NCBI RefSeq assembly: GCF_025128095.1
Contig: NZ_JAHLYT010000024.1
Coordinates: 1 to 64,000, forward strand
Direction: 5' to 3'
DNA: 64,000 bases
Source: Synechococcus sp. CS-1328
GTDB lineage: Bacteria > Cyanobacteriota > Cyanobacteriia > PCC-6307 > Cyanobiaceae
The translations under genes were made by a program, and so were the position numbers. Every line of letters starts with the position of its first letter. Within the stretch, counting starts at the first letter, position 1. Shown one piece after another: positions 8,009-17,245 of this stretch. A model generated the notes under the pieces. It saw only the letters and a list, made by a program, of their open reading frames with translations, did not search any database and was not told the origin of the DNA.

Positions 8009-8443
8009 ATGCAGGCCAGGGATGCGGTCTTCCTTGAAGATCTCTGCCCAAAGTTGCGTGCCAGACGCTGGCGACGGTCCATCCATCAGGTGACTGACAG
8101 CCACTGCCTCTACTGCGGACGGCCTTCTGAATCGATCGACCATGTGCTGCCCCGCAGCCGCGGCGGCTTGAGCGTCACGGAGAACTGCGTGCCGGCCTGC
8201 CTGGCCTGCAACGGCGCCAAAGGGGATACCGAGGCCTTTGACTGGTATCGCCGGCAGACGTTCTACGACCCGAGGCGCGCCATGGCTCTGCGCGCCTGGA
8301 TGGACGGAGATCTGCGCTTGGCCCTGCGGCTGCTGCAGTGGAGCCTGCCGGCCCAGACCGGCCCAGCCGCTGCTGCGGCTGACCCGACTCACCAGACGCG
8401 GCAGGCGACGACACCGTTGTATCGCTGGCAGATGGCCTCCTGA
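8009..8443 (+). CDS. HNH endonuclease
   Basis: 144 aa from ATG 8009. A complete zinc-bound HNH motif is present: C33-x-x-C36, D44-H45, GG at 52-53, N59, C64-x-x-C67, N68 and K71 (SIDHVLPRSRGG, ENCVPACLACNGAKGD). This is a bacterial housekeeping-type HNH protein, expected to cut or nick DNA using one divalent metal. The C-terminal part is helical (DLRLALRLLQW) and ends in a low-complexity Ala/Thr stretch. It is divergent from the SNF2 helicase. Its last 55 bases overlap, tail to tail, the small membrane protein on the other strand. Confidence 0.88.
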   Translation: MQARDAVFLEDLCPKLRARRWRRSIHQVTDSHCLYCGRPSESIDHVLPRSRGGLSVTENCVPACLACNGAKGDTEAFDWYRRQTFYDPRRAMALRAWMDGDLRLALRLLQWSLPAQTGPAAAAADPTHQTRQATTPLYRWQMAS

Positions 8444-8556
8444 TCGGCCGGCCGCTCCGGAGCCACCAACAGCGCCATCACCACCAGCAGCAGGGCCAGC
8501 AGTGCCGTGATCACCACGGAGTCGACCGGCGCCGCGGAGCGCTCCGGTACGCACAC
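8389..8556 (-). CDS. Short single-pass membrane protein of unknown function
   Basis: About 55 aa from GTG 8556, with AGGGAG nine bases upstream; the frame is open to ATG 8721 (110 aa) but that head is low complexity. One membrane segment (SVVITALLALLLVVMALLVA) is followed by a polar tail with two cysteines, EAICQRYNGVVACRVW. From memory this C-terminus resembles short proteins of marine picocyanobacteria, but no function is known. It converges on and overlaps the HNH gene. The start is uncertain. Confidence 0.5.
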   Translation of the reverse strand: MCVPERSAAPVDSVVITALLALLLVVMALLVAPERPADQEAICQRYNGVVACRVW

Positions 8557-8753
8557 CAACGGCCGCTCCCTGCAGTCCGCTAGAGCGACAGCCGCTCGGG
8601 CTCGGGCGGTACCGCGCCGGAAGCGGGGTGGTCGCGGGCGGGCGACGAGAAGCGGCAGCACAGGCAGTGAGGATGGGGAGGAGCAGGGCACGGCGACACC
8701 AGAAACCGTCGGGTAATACATCTGTACTGTTTCTCGATCCGGCTGTCAAGTCC

Positions 8754-9767
8754 ATGGCCGCGCCCCTTCGCCTGCCTTCGCCCGCACTGCCTTCACCCAC
8801 GCCGCCCTCGCCTGTGCTGCCCTCATCCGCACTGCCCTCGCCCCCGGCGGCGTCCGCTCCGGTCCAGCTCCCCCTGCCCGCAGCGCTGCGCCCCCGGCGG
8901 GTGCTGGTGGTGGGCGGCGGCTACAGCGGTGCCCGCTTCGTGGCGGCCCTGAACGCCCAGGCGGTGCCGGTGATCACAACCCACCGCCGGCCGGCCGAAG
9001 CCGACGCACCGCTGGCCTGGCTGCCGTTCGACAGCGAAGCCGGCGTGGTGCCCAGCCGCACCGATCTGGAGGGGGTCAGCCATGTGCTCAGCACCGTGCC
9101 GCCGGGACGCGATGGCCGCGATCCGGTGCTCGATCAGCTCGGACCGTTACTGCGAACCCTGCCCCTGCAATGGCTGGGCGTTCTCTCCACCACCGGCGTC
9201 TATGGCGACACGGCCGGTGCCTGGGTCGATGAGACAGCCCCGCTGCGACCCTCGCTGGAGCGCAGCCGAGCCCGGGTCACCAGTGAAACCGGTTGGCGAG
9301 CTCTAGGGCTGCCCCTGCAGATCTTTCGTCTGCCGGCGATCTACGGCCCCGGCCGCAGCCCCTTCGCCAGCCTGCGCAGCGGCCGCAGCCGGCTGATCCA
9401 CAAGCCGGGGCAGGTGTTCTGCCGCATCCACGTCGACGACATCGTCGGAGCGCTGCTGCACAACCTCGCCCTGCCGGCGGAGCAACGGCCGCCCGTGCTC
9501 AACGTCTCGGACGACAGACCCTGCCCCTCAAGCGAAACCCTGGGCTACGCCGCCCACCTGATCGGCCATCCCCTGCCGCCGGTGGAGCCCTACGACGCCG
9601 TGGCCGCCACGATGAGCCCGATGGCCCGCAGCTTCTGGAGCGAGAACCGCCGCGTCAGCAACCAGCGGCTCTGCCAACAGCTGGGCTATCACCTGCGCTA
9701 CCCCAGCTACCTCGAGGGCTACCGCGCCTCTCTGCAGGCAGAAGACGGAAAACCGGAAGACAGCTGA
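8754..9767 (+). CDS. NAD(P)-dependent epimerase/dehydratase-like SDR protein (YeeZ-like)
   Basis: 337 aa from ATG 8754. Residues 1-45 are a striking Pro/Ser/Leu-rich segment made of repeats such as LPSPALPSPTPPSP, absent from typical homologues and probably disordered. The extended-SDR core starts with the nucleotide-binding VLVVGGGYSGARFVAAL. It continues with LSTTGVYGDTAGAWVDE (substrate-loop region), FRLPAIYGPGRSPFASL and RIHVDDIVGALLHNL, typical of nucleotide-sugar epimerase-like and YeeZ-like proteins. The expected Y-x-x-x-K is not obvious after VYGD, so catalysis is uncertain. Substrate unknown. Confidence 0.78.
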   Translation: MAAPLRLPSPALPSPTPPSPVLPSSALPSPPAASAPVQLPLPAALRPRRVLVVGGGYSGARFVAALNAQAVPVITTHRRPAEADAPLAWLPFDSEAGVVPSRTDLEGVSHVLSTVPPGRDGRDPVLDQLGPLLRTLPLQWLGVLSTTGVYGDTAGAWVDETAPLRPSLERSRARVTSETGWRALGLPLQIFRLPAIYGPGRSPFASLRSGRSRLIHKPGQVFCRIHVDDIVGALLHNLALPAEQRPPVLNVSDDRPCPSSETLGYAAHLIGHPLPPVEPYDAVAATMSPMARSFWSENRRVSNQRLCQQLGYHLRYPSYLEGYRASLQAEDGKPEDS

Positions 9768-9820
9768 GCGGCGCTGGCTGAGCGGCGCTGACACGGACGC
9801 TCCCGCCAGACCCAGCGCTC

Positions 9821-9976
9821 CTACTTGCAGACCGGAGCAGCCTTGTCCTGCAGATTCTGCATGGTGGGAACGTTCAGGTCCCGCAGCATCCGGCAGGAAT
9901 CCAGCACGATCCAGCCACGGCTCAGTCCGGTGGCCACCCCCAACAGCAACAGACCACCCAGCAACCAGCGAATCAT
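9821..9976 (-). CDS. 51-aa single-pass membrane or exported protein, unknown function
   Basis: ATG 9976 on the minus strand begins MIRWLLGGLLLLGVATGLSR, one membrane segment, followed by a polar tail with two cysteines (DSCRMLRDLNV, DKAAPVCK). It could be a cleaved exported peptide or a membrane-anchored one with a disulfide. The ATG overlaps the first possible ATG of pdxA on the other strand (the CATG at 9974-9977), so the two promoters must lie within or beyond each other's coding region. Short, but the hydropathy and Cys pattern look real. Confidence 0.6.
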   Translation of the reverse strand: MIRWLLGGLLLLGVATGLSRGWIVLDSCRMLRDLNVPTMQNLQDKAAPVCK

Positions 9977-9977
9977 G

Positions 9978-11003
9978 GTGTCAGCAGGTCCAGGTACTCC
10001 GAGCCACAACGCTAGGAGAGCCCGGCGATTGGCCATCGCCCTCGGCGACCCGGCCGGCATCGGCATCGAAGTGACCCTCAAGGCCCTGGCCAGGCCGCAA
10101 CCCACTGATCTGGTGCCGGTGCTGGTGGGCTGCCGGAGCTGGCTGGAACACAGCTACGAGGCCCTGCGGGGCCACAGCCGTGAGGCCCTGGCCGATCCGG
10201 CGAATTTCGAGGTGGTCGACCTACCGCTGCAGGAGCCGGCCGCGTGGGGCCGCAGCACTCCCGCCTGCGGTGACGCCAGCTTCCACTGGCTCACGGCGGC
10301 GACCGAACGGGTGCTCCAGGGCGACTGCGACGCCCTGGTGACAGCCCCGATCGCCAAGGCAAGCTGGCAGGCCGCCGGACATCCGTACCCGGGCCAGACG
10401 GAACGGCTGGCCGAACTGGCCGGAGGGAAGCCGGCCTCGATGCTGTTCACGGCCCTCTCCCCACAGGGAACCTGGCGCCTCAACACCCTGCTGGCCACCA
10501 CCCACATCCCCCTGGCCGCGGTGCCGGCGGCGCTGGGACCGGAGCTGGTGCAGACCAAGCTGGACGTGCTGCTGAGCTTCTGCCGCCGCTTCAGCCCACG
10601 GCCGCGGCTGGTGGTGGCCGGACTCAACCCCCACGCCGGCGAAGCGGGCCAGCTTGGCCGCGAGGAGGTGGAGTGGCTGAACGCCTGTCTGGAGGTCTGG
10701 CGCGAGCGCCATCCGGACGTGACCCTGCAGGGGCCCCTGCCACCGGACACCTGCTGGCTGGAAGCCGGCAGCGCCTGGCACGGCCATGGCCCAGGGGCCG
10801 ATGGCTATCTGGCCCTCTATCACGATCAGGGCCTGATCCCCGTGAAGCTGCTGGCCTTTGATGCCGCCGTGAACACCAGTCTGGGGCTGCCCTTTCTGCG
10901 CACCTCCCCCGACCATGGCACCGGCTTCGATATCGCCGGCCAGGGAGTGGCACGGCCCGACAGCATGGCCGCGGCCATCACAACGGCCTGGGAATTCGGC
11001 TGA
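9978..11003 (+). CDS. pdxA: 4-hydroxythreonine-4-phosphate dehydrogenase
   Basis: 341 aa from GTG 9978 (ATG 9975 directly upstream is equally possible). Oxidises 4-phosphooxy-threonine with NAD in the DXP-dependent route to pyridoxal phosphate. Family marks: the opening RLAIALGDPAGIGIEVTLKA, ALVTAPIAKASW, the metal-ligand histidines in GHPYPGQTERLAEL and LNPHAGEAGQLGREE, and the closing YHDQGLIPVKLLAFD then TSPDHGTGFDIAG. Length is normal for the family. It stands alone, with accB converging at the 3' end. Confidence 0.95.
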   Translation: MSAGPGTPSHNARRARRLAIALGDPAGIGIEVTLKALARPQPTDLVPVLVGCRSWLEHSYEALRGHSREALADPANFEVVDLPLQEPAAWGRSTPACGDASFHWLTAATERVLQGDCDALVTAPIAKASWQAAGHPYPGQTERLAELAGGKPASMLFTALSPQGTWRLNTLLATTHIPLAAVPAALGPELVQTKLDVLLSFCRRFSPRPRLVVAGLNPHAGEAGQLGREEVEWLNACLEVWRERHPDVTLQGPLPPDTCWLEAGSAWHGHGPGADGYLALYHDQGLIPVKLLAFDAAVNTSLGLPFLRTSPDHGTGFDIAGQGVARPDSMAAAITTAWEFG

Positions 11004-11039
11004 GGCCCTTTACCGCGATGGCGCCGGCTCCAGGGCCGT

Positions 11040-11528
11040 TCAGACCGATTTGAGCCGCATCAACACCTGGCCGAACTCCACCGGCGTGCCGTTCTCCACC
11101 AGAACCTCGACCAGCTCACCACTCACCTCGGCCTCAAGCTCATTCATCAGCTTCATGGCCTCGAGAATGCAGATCGGCTGACCCGCACTGATGCGATCGC
11201 CCAGCTCGACAAAGGAGGGTTCCCCGGGAGCCGGCGACCTATAGAAGGTGCCCACCATCGGGGCGGTGATCTCAATCAGATCACTGCGCGCCGCGGCGGC
11301 CGCAGGTGGTGGCGCCGAGGGAGCCGATGGTGCGGGCGCCCCCGTGGACAGCTGCGGCGCCAGGCCAGGACTGGCCACCGGCGCCTGCACCAGGGTGACC
11401 GGGGCAGAGCTGGGCAGGTTTCGGCGCACCTCGAGGCGGAAGTCATCACCCTCGAGCTTCAGCTCCTGGATGTCGCTCTCACCCAGCAGGGCCAGGAGCC
11501 GGTGAAGTTGGTCGTGATCGAGCTGCAT
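11040..11528 (-). CDS. accB: Biotin carboxyl carrier protein of acetyl-CoA carboxylase
   Basis: 162 aa from ATG 11528. An N-terminal helical part ([20 protein letters not shown]) is followed by an Ala/Pro/Ser-rich flexible linker (roughly residues 45-80). The biotinyl domain ends the protein: [20 protein letters not shown], then [20 protein letters not shown], where the lysine of EAMKLMNE is the biotin site. The protein carries biotin between carboxylase and carboxyltransferase for malonyl-CoA synthesis. It begins five bases after the efp stop; the efp-accB pair is common in cyanobacteria and implies co-transcription. Confidence 0.96.
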   Translation of the reverse strand: MQLDHDQLHRLLALLGESDIQELKLEGDDFRLEVRRNLPSSAPVTLVQAPVASPGLAPQLSTGAPAPSAPSAPPPAAAAARSDLIEITAPMVGTFYRSPAPGEPSFVELGDRISAGQPICILEAMKLMNELEAEVSGELVEVLVENGTPVEFGQVLMRLKSV

Positions 11529-11533
11529 GGTGA

Positions 11534-12094
11534 TCAGTTCTCCCGGCCGAGGTAGCTGTCGGTGCGGGTATCGATCTTGATCTTCTCGCCGATCGACAGG
11601 AACAGGGGCACCATCACCTGGGCACCGGTCTCAACGATGGCAGGCTTGGTGCCACCGGTGGCGGTGTCACCCTTCACTCCGGGATCGGTCTGGGTGATCT
11701 CCAGCACCACCGAGTTGGGCAACTCCACCTCCAGAGGCTTGCCGTTCCAGGCCACCACATTCACCTCCATCCCCTCCTTGAGGTACTTGCGGCTGTCGCC
11801 GATCTGCTTGGCCGTGAGGCGGGTCTCCTCATAGGAACCCATGTCCATGAACACGTAGTCCTCGCCCTCCATATAGGTGTGCTGGAGGGTGCTCTTCTCA
11901 AGGATGGCCTGGGGGAGCATTTCCCCGGCGCGGAAGGTCTTCTCGACCACGTTGCCGCTCTGGACCGCCTTCAGCTTCGTGCGCACGAAGGCCGAGCCCT
12001 TACCGGGCTTGACATGGAGGAATTCAACGACCCGCCAGACCTGCCCATCCAGCTCAATCGAGGTACCGGTACGAAAGTCGTTGCTGGAGATCAT
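11534..12094 (-). CDS. efp: Translation elongation factor P
   Basis: 186 aa from ATG 12094, the normal full length. Begins [20 protein letters not shown] and includes the [14 protein letters not shown] loop, whose lysine is the usual modification site in EF-P. It ends with [20 protein letters not shown] then [10 protein letters not shown], the conserved domain III. Role: rescues ribosomes stalled on polyproline, apt here given the proline-rich proteins (FtsY extension, SDR leader) in this window. First gene of efp-accB; divergent from the cyclophilin gene at 12224. Confidence 0.96.
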   Translation of the reverse strand: MISSNDFRTGTSIELDGQVWRVVEFLHVKPGKGSAFVRTKLKAVQSGNVVEKTFRAGEMLPQAILEKSTLQHTYMEGEDYVFMDMGSYEETRLTAKQIGDSRKYLKEGMEVNVVAWNGKPLEVELPNSVVLEITQTDPGVKGDTATGGTKPAIVETGAQVMVPLFLSIGEKIKIDTRTDSYLGREN

Positions 12095-12223
12095 TCCGGC
12101 GGTTCGGATGGGGCGGATTGTACGGCTGGCTACAGGAGCGGCCTTGCGAAGGCTTGCGCAGCAGGCGCGGTCGGCTTCGTGAGCCTGTGCCAGATTCCTG
12201 ATAAAGGCAGCGGGAGCGGGGCC

Positions 12224-13369
12224 ATGGTGCTGGGTCTTGGGCAAGGCGTTCCGGTCGAGGTCAGTCAGTGGGTCAGGCGCAGGGGCTGGGCCGCTGGCCG
12301 CCTGCTGCGGCAGGCCCTCGCCCTGATGCTGCTGGCCCTGCTGCTGCTGGCTCCGGCCTGCGGGCCGGCCTGGGCAGCCCTGCCCCCCGGCAATGCCATC
12401 AGCGATCCCACGGCCCTGCTGCGCAATGCCCTGCCGATCCAGGCCTCCGATCTGCAGGATCTGCAGCATCGCCTCGAGGCCACCAGCAACGACCTGCGGG
12501 CCAAACGCTGGAACGCCCTGCTCGGGTCCGTGCGCCGCAGCCAGTCGCTGCTCGCCTCCCGCCAGGAGGCGATGGTGAACAGCTTCCCGGACACCGATCG
12601 CGCCTCCGCAGGCAGCCTCCTGAGCAATCTGGGCGACCAGTTGGAAACCCTGGCCGGGACCGCCGAACAACAGAACCGCGATGCCTTCCTGGCGGCACGC
12701 CGGCAGGCCCTGGCCACGATCGGCGCGGCCGAGGCGATGCTGGTCGGGCCCTTCCCCTATGCCATCCCCGAGAGCTTCGCCGACCTGCCACGGCTGCTGG
12801 GGCGAGCCACGGTGCAACTGACCACCACCAAGGGTGATCTCACTGCGGTGGTGGATGGCTACAACGCGCCGCTCACCGCTGGCGCCTTCGTGGACCTGGC
12901 CCAGCGCGGCTTCTACGACGGCCTGCCCTTCATCCGCGCTGAAGACTTCTATGTGCTCCAGACCGGTGATCCCAGTGGTCCGGCCGATGGCTTCATCGAT
13001 CCCACCACGAAGCTGGAGCGGCATGTGCCGCTGGAGATCCGCGTTCCAGGCGAGGAGGCCCCCTTCTACAACCAGACCTTTGAAGACCTGGGGATGTTCA
13101 AGGCGGAGCCGATGCTGCCCTTCTCCAGCAAAGGCACCCTGGGCTGGGCCCACTCCGATGAGGCCCTCGACGACGGATCTTCCCAGTTCTTCCTCTTTCT
13201 GTTCGAGCCCGAACTGACTCCCGCGGGCCTCAACCTGATCGACGGGCGTTACGCCGCCTTCGGTTACGTGGTGGACGGCTTCGACGTTCTCGAGGAACTC
13301 ACCGCTGACGATGGAATCGTCAAGGTCAAGGTGCTGGAAGGCGCCGAGAATCTTCAGGCCCATGGCTGA
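12224..13369 (+). CDS. Exported cyclophilin-type peptidyl-prolyl isomerase, CYP38/TLP40-like
   Basis: 381 aa from ATG 12224. Residues 1-50 contain a signal peptide ([21 protein letters not shown]). The N-terminal half is a helical domain ([29 protein letters not shown]-like helices). The C-terminal half is a cyclophilin fold: [57 protein letters not shown] and [12 protein letters not shown]. This architecture matches plant CYP38 and cyanobacterial relatives, which act in the thylakoid lumen or periplasm in photosystem II assembly. The divergent cyclophilin core makes actual isomerase activity doubtful. Its stop overlaps the thiL start by eight bases. Confidence 0.88.
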   Translation: MVLGLGQGVPVEVSQWVRRRGWAAGRLLRQALALMLLALLLLAPACGPAWAALPPGNAISDPTALLRNALPIQASDLQDLQHRLEATSNDLRAKRWNALLGSVRRSQSLLASRQEAMVNSFPDTDRASAGSLLSNLGDQLETLAGTAEQQNRDAFLAARRQALATIGAAEAMLVGPFPYAIPESFADLPRLLGRATVQLTTTKGDLTAVVDGYNAPLTAGAFVDLAQRGFYDGLPFIRAEDFYVLQTGDPSGPADGFIDPTTKLERHVPLEIRVPGEEAPFYNQTFEDLGMFKAEPMLPFSSKGTLGWAHSDEALDDGSSQFFLFLFEPELTPAGLNLIDGRYAAFGYVVDGFDVLEELTADDGIVKVKVLEGAENLQAHG

Positions 13370-14495
13370 AGCGGCCTCTCCGCCTCCGGCCGGAGACCGT
13401 GAACCACGCGCCACCCCGACCACCCTGGCCGATCTGGGGGAATGGGAACTGATCCGCCGTCTGGGGGCCTTCGCCCCCGACGGCCAGTTCAGCGACGATG
13501 CCGCCCTCGTGCCCGGCGGCAGCGGCAGCACCCTCGGCAGCGGCAACATCGTGATCAACACCGATGTGCTGGTGGAGGGCCTCCACTTCAGCGAGGCCAC
13601 CACCGGAGCTGCCGATGTGGGCTGGCGCGCCGCCGTGGCGAATCTCTCCGACCTGGCGGCCATGGGCTGCCAGGAGGTGGTGGGGCTCACGGTGGGGCTG
13701 GTGGCTCCACCCGCCACGACCTGGGCCTGGGTGGAGGAGGTTTATGAAGGGATAGCTGCAGCCCTGCGCCGCTACGGCGGCACCCTGCTGGGGGGAGACT
13801 GCAGCAGCGGCTGCCAGCGCCTGCTGGCAATCACGGCCCTGGGCCGGCTGGCGGCGGCGTCCCAGCAGACCGCCGCTGCACAGGAAAGGCCCCACGGGAT
13901 GATCCGCCGCAGCGACGGGCGGGCCGGCGATCTGCTGGTGAGCACGGGCCACCATGGCCTCAGCCGCCTGGGGCTGGCGCTGCTGCAGGGGGATTCAGGC
14001 CTCGACGCCACGGCAATTGATCCCTCGCTGCGCCAGCGGGCCATCAAAGCCCACCGACGTCCGCAGCCCCGATTCGATGCGGTGGACGCTCTGCACCGCT
14101 GCCAGCCGGCCCAGGCACCCTGGCGGGTGGGGGGAACCGACAGCAGTGATGGGCTGGTGGCCGCTGCCCAGGCGATCGGCGCCGCCAGTGGTTGCGATGT
14201 GCTGCTGCAGAGCACCAGCTTGCCAATGGATCCCGCCATGGCCCTCCTGCCCCAGGGACGGCGCTGGTGCCTGGGGGGCGGAGAGGATTTCGAACTGGTG
14301 CTGGCCCTGCCGCCGGCCTGGGCGCAGGCCCTGGCCGAGGAGCTCAAGCAGGGTCAGCTGATCGGCGCGCTGGTGGCGGGAACCGGCGTGGTGCGCTGGG
14401 CGGAGGATCACCAGCCCCTGGCAGCCGACAGCGCCGGCTTCCGTCACTTTCGCGCAGCTTGTGATCATTCAGAAATGGGGCCTAAACAAGCTTGA
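13362..14495 (+). CDS. thiL: Thiamine-monophosphate kinase
   Basis: 377 aa from ATG 13362, inside the last codons of the cyclophilin gene (ATGGCTGA overlap), indicating translational coupling. Phosphorylates thiamine monophosphate to the diphosphate cofactor. Family marks: [25 protein letters not shown] (glycine/Asp metal site), [64 protein letters not shown] and the closing [14 protein letters not shown] slightly long N-terminal leader ([19 protein letters not shown]) is present. Confidence 0.94.
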   Translation: MAEAASPPPAGDREPRATPTTLADLGEWELIRRLGAFAPDGQFSDDAALVPGGSGSTLGSGNIVINTDVLVEGLHFSEATTGAADVGWRAAVANLSDLAAMGCQEVVGLTVGLVAPPATTWAWVEEVYEGIAAALRRYGGTLLGGDCSSGCQRLLAITALGRLAAASQQTAAAQERPHGMIRRSDGRAGDLLVSTGHHGLSRLGLALLQGDSGLDATAIDPSLRQRAIKAHRRPQPRFDAVDALHRCQPAQAPWRVGGTDSSDGLVAAAQAIGAASGCDVLLQSTSLPMDPAMALLPQGRRWCLGGGEDFELVLALPPAWAQALAEELKQGQLIGALVAGTGVVRWAEDHQPLAADSAGFRHFRAACDHSEMGPKQA

Positions 14496-14502
14496 AATGC
14501 AC

Positions 14503-14531
14503 AAAAAAACCGCCCCCCTAAGGAAGCGGTT
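14503..14531 (-). terminator. Rho-independent terminator of gap2
   Basis: On the minus strand a six-base-pair stem (14526-14531 with 14508-14513) is followed directly by a run of seven T (complement of 14503-14509). It lies about 65 bases beyond the gap2 stop. Several GATCAC-containing repeats lie between stop and terminator (14548-14587). Confidence 0.75.
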
Positions 14532-14594
14532 CTCTGCAGAACGATGCAGTGATCACAGAAGGCTGATCACTGCATGGTGATCACAGAACAGTGA

Positions 14595-15617
14595 TCACTT
14601 CCAGTTGCTTGCCACCACTTCAGCCAGATCGACGACGCGCTGGCTGTAGCCCCACTCGTTGTCGTACCAGGAAATCACCTTCACCATATTGCCGTCCAAC
14701 ACCATGGTGAGATCGGAATCCACGATGGTGGACTCATTCGTACCGGCATGGTCGGTGGAAACCAGGGGCAGATCCGAGTACTTGATGATGCCCTTCATCT
14801 CGTTCTCTGAGGCCGCCTTGAAGATGGCATTCACTTCCTCCTTGGTGGTGGAGCGACTCACCTCCAGCACCATGTCCACCACCGAAACATTGGGGGTGGG
14901 CACCCGCATGGCAATGCCGTTGAGTTTGCCCTTCATCGGCGGATACACCAGGGCCACAGCCGTGGCGGCACCGGTGGAGGTGGGCACAATATTAACGGCG
15001 GCGGCACGGGCACGGCGCAGATCGCGGTGGCTGGCATCGAGGATGCGCTGGTCACCGGTGTAGCTGTGCGTGGTGGTCATCATGCCCTTGACGATGCCCA
15101 GGGACTGATCGAGCACCTTCACAAGCGGCGCCATGCAATTGGTGGTGCAGCTGGCGTTGCTGATGATGTTCCAATCGTCGTGACGATATTCGTGAGCATT
15201 CACGCCCACGACGAAAGTACCGACACCCTCACCCTTACCCGGAGCCGTGATCAGAACTTTGCTGGCACCGGCCTCAATGTGCTTGCCAGCACCCTTCTGG
15301 TCGATGAACACGCCGGTGGCCTCAATCACCAGATCAACGCCCCACTCCTTCCAGGGAAGGTTGAGAGGATTGCGATCCGAGAAGCACTTGATCGACTTGC
15401 CATTGACGATGATGGAATCATCGGTGTAGCTCACCTCCGCATCACGGATGTGGCCCAGCATCGTGTCGTACTCCAGCAGGTGCGCGTTGGTGTGCGGATC
15501 TGAGGTGTCGTTCAAACCCACCACCTCGATGCCGGTGTTGGCACCCCGGCTCAGCCAGCAGCGCATGAAGTTGCGACCGATTCGGCCAAATCCATTGATC
15601 GCAACACGCAGGGTCAT
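14595..15617 (-). CDS. gap2: Glyceraldehyde-3-phosphate dehydrogenase, Gap2 (photosynthetic, NAD(P)H) type
   Basis: 340 aa from ATG 15617. Starts [20 protein letters not shown], has the catalytic [12 protein letters not shown] cysteine, the S-loop region ([20 protein letters not shown]) and ends [20 protein letters not shown]. The [20 protein letters not shown] segment near the cofactor site is the Gap2 (plastid GapA/B) signature and not the glycolytic Gap1 one. It serves the Calvin cycle, reducing 1,3-bisphosphoglycerate. It is monocistronic, with a terminator downstream and a 165-base divergent region shared with murC. Confidence 0.96.
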   Translation of the reverse strand: MTLRVAINGFGRIGRNFMRCWLSRGANTGIEVVGLNDTSDPHTNAHLLEYDTMLGHIRDAEVSYTDDSIIVNGKSIKCFSDRNPLNLPWKEWGVDLVIEATGVFIDQKGAGKHIEAGASKVLITAPGKGEGVGTFVVGVNAHEYRHDDWNIISNASCTTNCMAPLVKVLDQSLGIVKGMMTTTHSYTGDQRILDASHRDLRRARAAAVNIVPTSTGAATAVALVYPPMKGKLNGIAMRVPTPNVSVVDMVLEVSRSTTKEEVNAIFKAASENEMKGIIKYSDLPLVSTDHAGTNESTIVDSDLTMVLDGNMVKVISWYDNEWGYSQRVVDLAEVVASNWK

Positions 15618-15782
15618 GGCAGAGAACGGTGAAAACCGCTAGCAAAGGTGATTTTGGCTGTCAATCATACAGAAATCCTTGGCGCGCCTCCTTTGCGGTG
15701 AGCTGGCTGCTTCACTGCCACACCCGGAAGCGACGCATCTCGTAAAGGTCCGGGGACCTTTCACGGCTTAACTTCTACGGGC

Positions 15783-17240
15783 ATGGAGACCCCCTTGGCC
15801 CTGTCGCTCAACCGCCAGCAACCGATTCACTTCATCGGTGTCGGCGGCATCGGCATGTCGGCCCTGGCGGGGATTCTGGCGGAGCGGGGATTCAGCGTCA
15901 GCGGCTCCGACCCCCGCGACAGCGCCGTGCTGCAGGCCCTGAGACGCCGCGGCGTGCGGGTGTTCCGCGAGCAGAGCGCCACCACCATCTCCGCCATCCG
16001 CAGCGGCACCTCCCATCAACCCCTTGTGGTGATCAGCACCGCCGTGCCAGCCAGCAATGCCGAGCTGATGGCGGCCGAGCGGGCCGGGCTGCGCATCTGC
16101 CACCGCTCCGACGTGCTGGCGGCCCTGATCAACGGCCAGCCCTCGATCGCCGTGGCCGGCAGCCACGGCAAAACCACCACCAGCACCCTGATCGCCACCC
16201 TGCTGGAGGCCACCCACCACGACCCCACCGCGGTGATCGGCGGCATCGTGCCCGCGTTCGGCAGCAATGGCCGCAACGGCGCCGGCAAACTGCTGGTGGC
16301 CGAAGCAGATGAATCGGACGGCTCGCTGGTGAAGTTCCGGGCCCAACTGGGCGTGATCACCAACCTGGAACTGGACCACACCGACCACTACGCCGACCTC
16401 GATGCCCTGATCAGCACCGTTCGCCGCTTCGCCGCCAGCTCCGGCGCGGTGCTGGCCAATCACGACTGCCCGATCCTGCGGGAGCACTTCAACGCCGACC
16501 ACTGGTGGTCGATCGAGACGGCCGATGGGGTGGCCTTTGCGGCTCTGCCGCTGGAGGAGCGGGGCGACGGCACAACCGTGCGCTTCTTCGAAAAGGGCAG
16601 CCCCAGCGGCGAGTTCCATCTGCCCCTGCCGGGCCGCCACAACCTCAGCAACGCCGCCGCCGCGATCGCCGCCTGCCGACTGCAGGGGGTCTCCTTCGCG
16701 GAGCTGCGCCAGGCCGTGGAGCGGCTCCAGACCCCCGGACGGCGGTTTGACTATCGCGGCAGCTGGAATGGTCGCCTGATCGTGGACGACTACGCCCACC
16801 ACCCCAGCGAGGTGAGCGCCACCCTGACCATGGCGCAGTTGATGGTGAGCAGCGGCCGCAGCCCCCTGCCTGCAGCGCCCAGGCGGGTGGTGGCCGTGTT
16901 TCAGCCCCATCGCTACAGCCGCACGGCCCAGTTCCTCGAGGGCTTCGCCGAGGCCCTCAGCGGTGCGGATGCGGTCCTGCTGGCTCCGCTGTACGCCGCC
17001 GGCGAGGCCCCGCTGCCCGGGATCGACAGCGCGGCGATCGCCGCGCTGCTGCAGCGCGATGCCCCGTCGTTGCCGGTCCAGGTGGCTGCCACGCTCGACC
17101 AGCTGGCTGAACTGGTGACCACCACCACCGAACCGGGCGATCTGGTGCTGGCCATGGGCGCCGGCGATGTGAACGGCCTCTGGGATCGCCTGCAGAACCT
17201 GGGCGAGACCGATCTGCCCATCGCCGCGGTGGCGGCCTGA
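15783..17240 (+). CDS. murC: UDP-N-acetylmuramate--L-alanine ligase
   Basis: 485 aa from ATG 15783. Adds L-alanine to UDP-MurNAc, the first peptide step of peptidoglycan synthesis. Family marks: nucleotide-sugar Rossmann motif [18 protein letters not shown] (15-32), ATP loop GSHGKTTT (126-133), [25 protein letters not shown], and [20 protein letters not shown]. The C-terminal domain has [14 protein letters not shown] and [19 protein letters not shown]. Length normal. murB follows after a few bases, forming a murCB operon. Confidence 0.97.
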   Translation: METPLALSLNRQQPIHFIGVGGIGMSALAGILAERGFSVSGSDPRDSAVLQALRRRGVRVFREQSATTISAIRSGTSHQPLVVISTAVPASNAELMAAERAGLRICHRSDVLAALINGQPSIAVAGSHGKTTTSTLIATLLEATHHDPTAVIGGIVPAFGSNGRNGAGKLLVAEADESDGSLVKFRAQLGVITNLELDHTDHYADLDALISTVRRFAASSGAVLANHDCPILREHFNADHWWSIETADGVAFAALPLEERGDGTTVRFFEKGSPSGEFHLPLPGRHNLSNAAAAIAACRLQGVSFAELRQAVERLQTPGRRFDYRGSWNGRLIVDDYAHHPSEVSATLTMAQLMVSSGRSPLPAAPRRVVAVFQPHRYSRTAQFLEGFAEALSGADAVLLAPLYAAGEAPLPGIDSAAIAALLQRDAPSLPVQVAATLDQLAELVTTTTEPGDLVLAMGAGDVNGLWDRLQNLGETDLPIAAVAA

Positions 17241-17245
17241 GGGTG

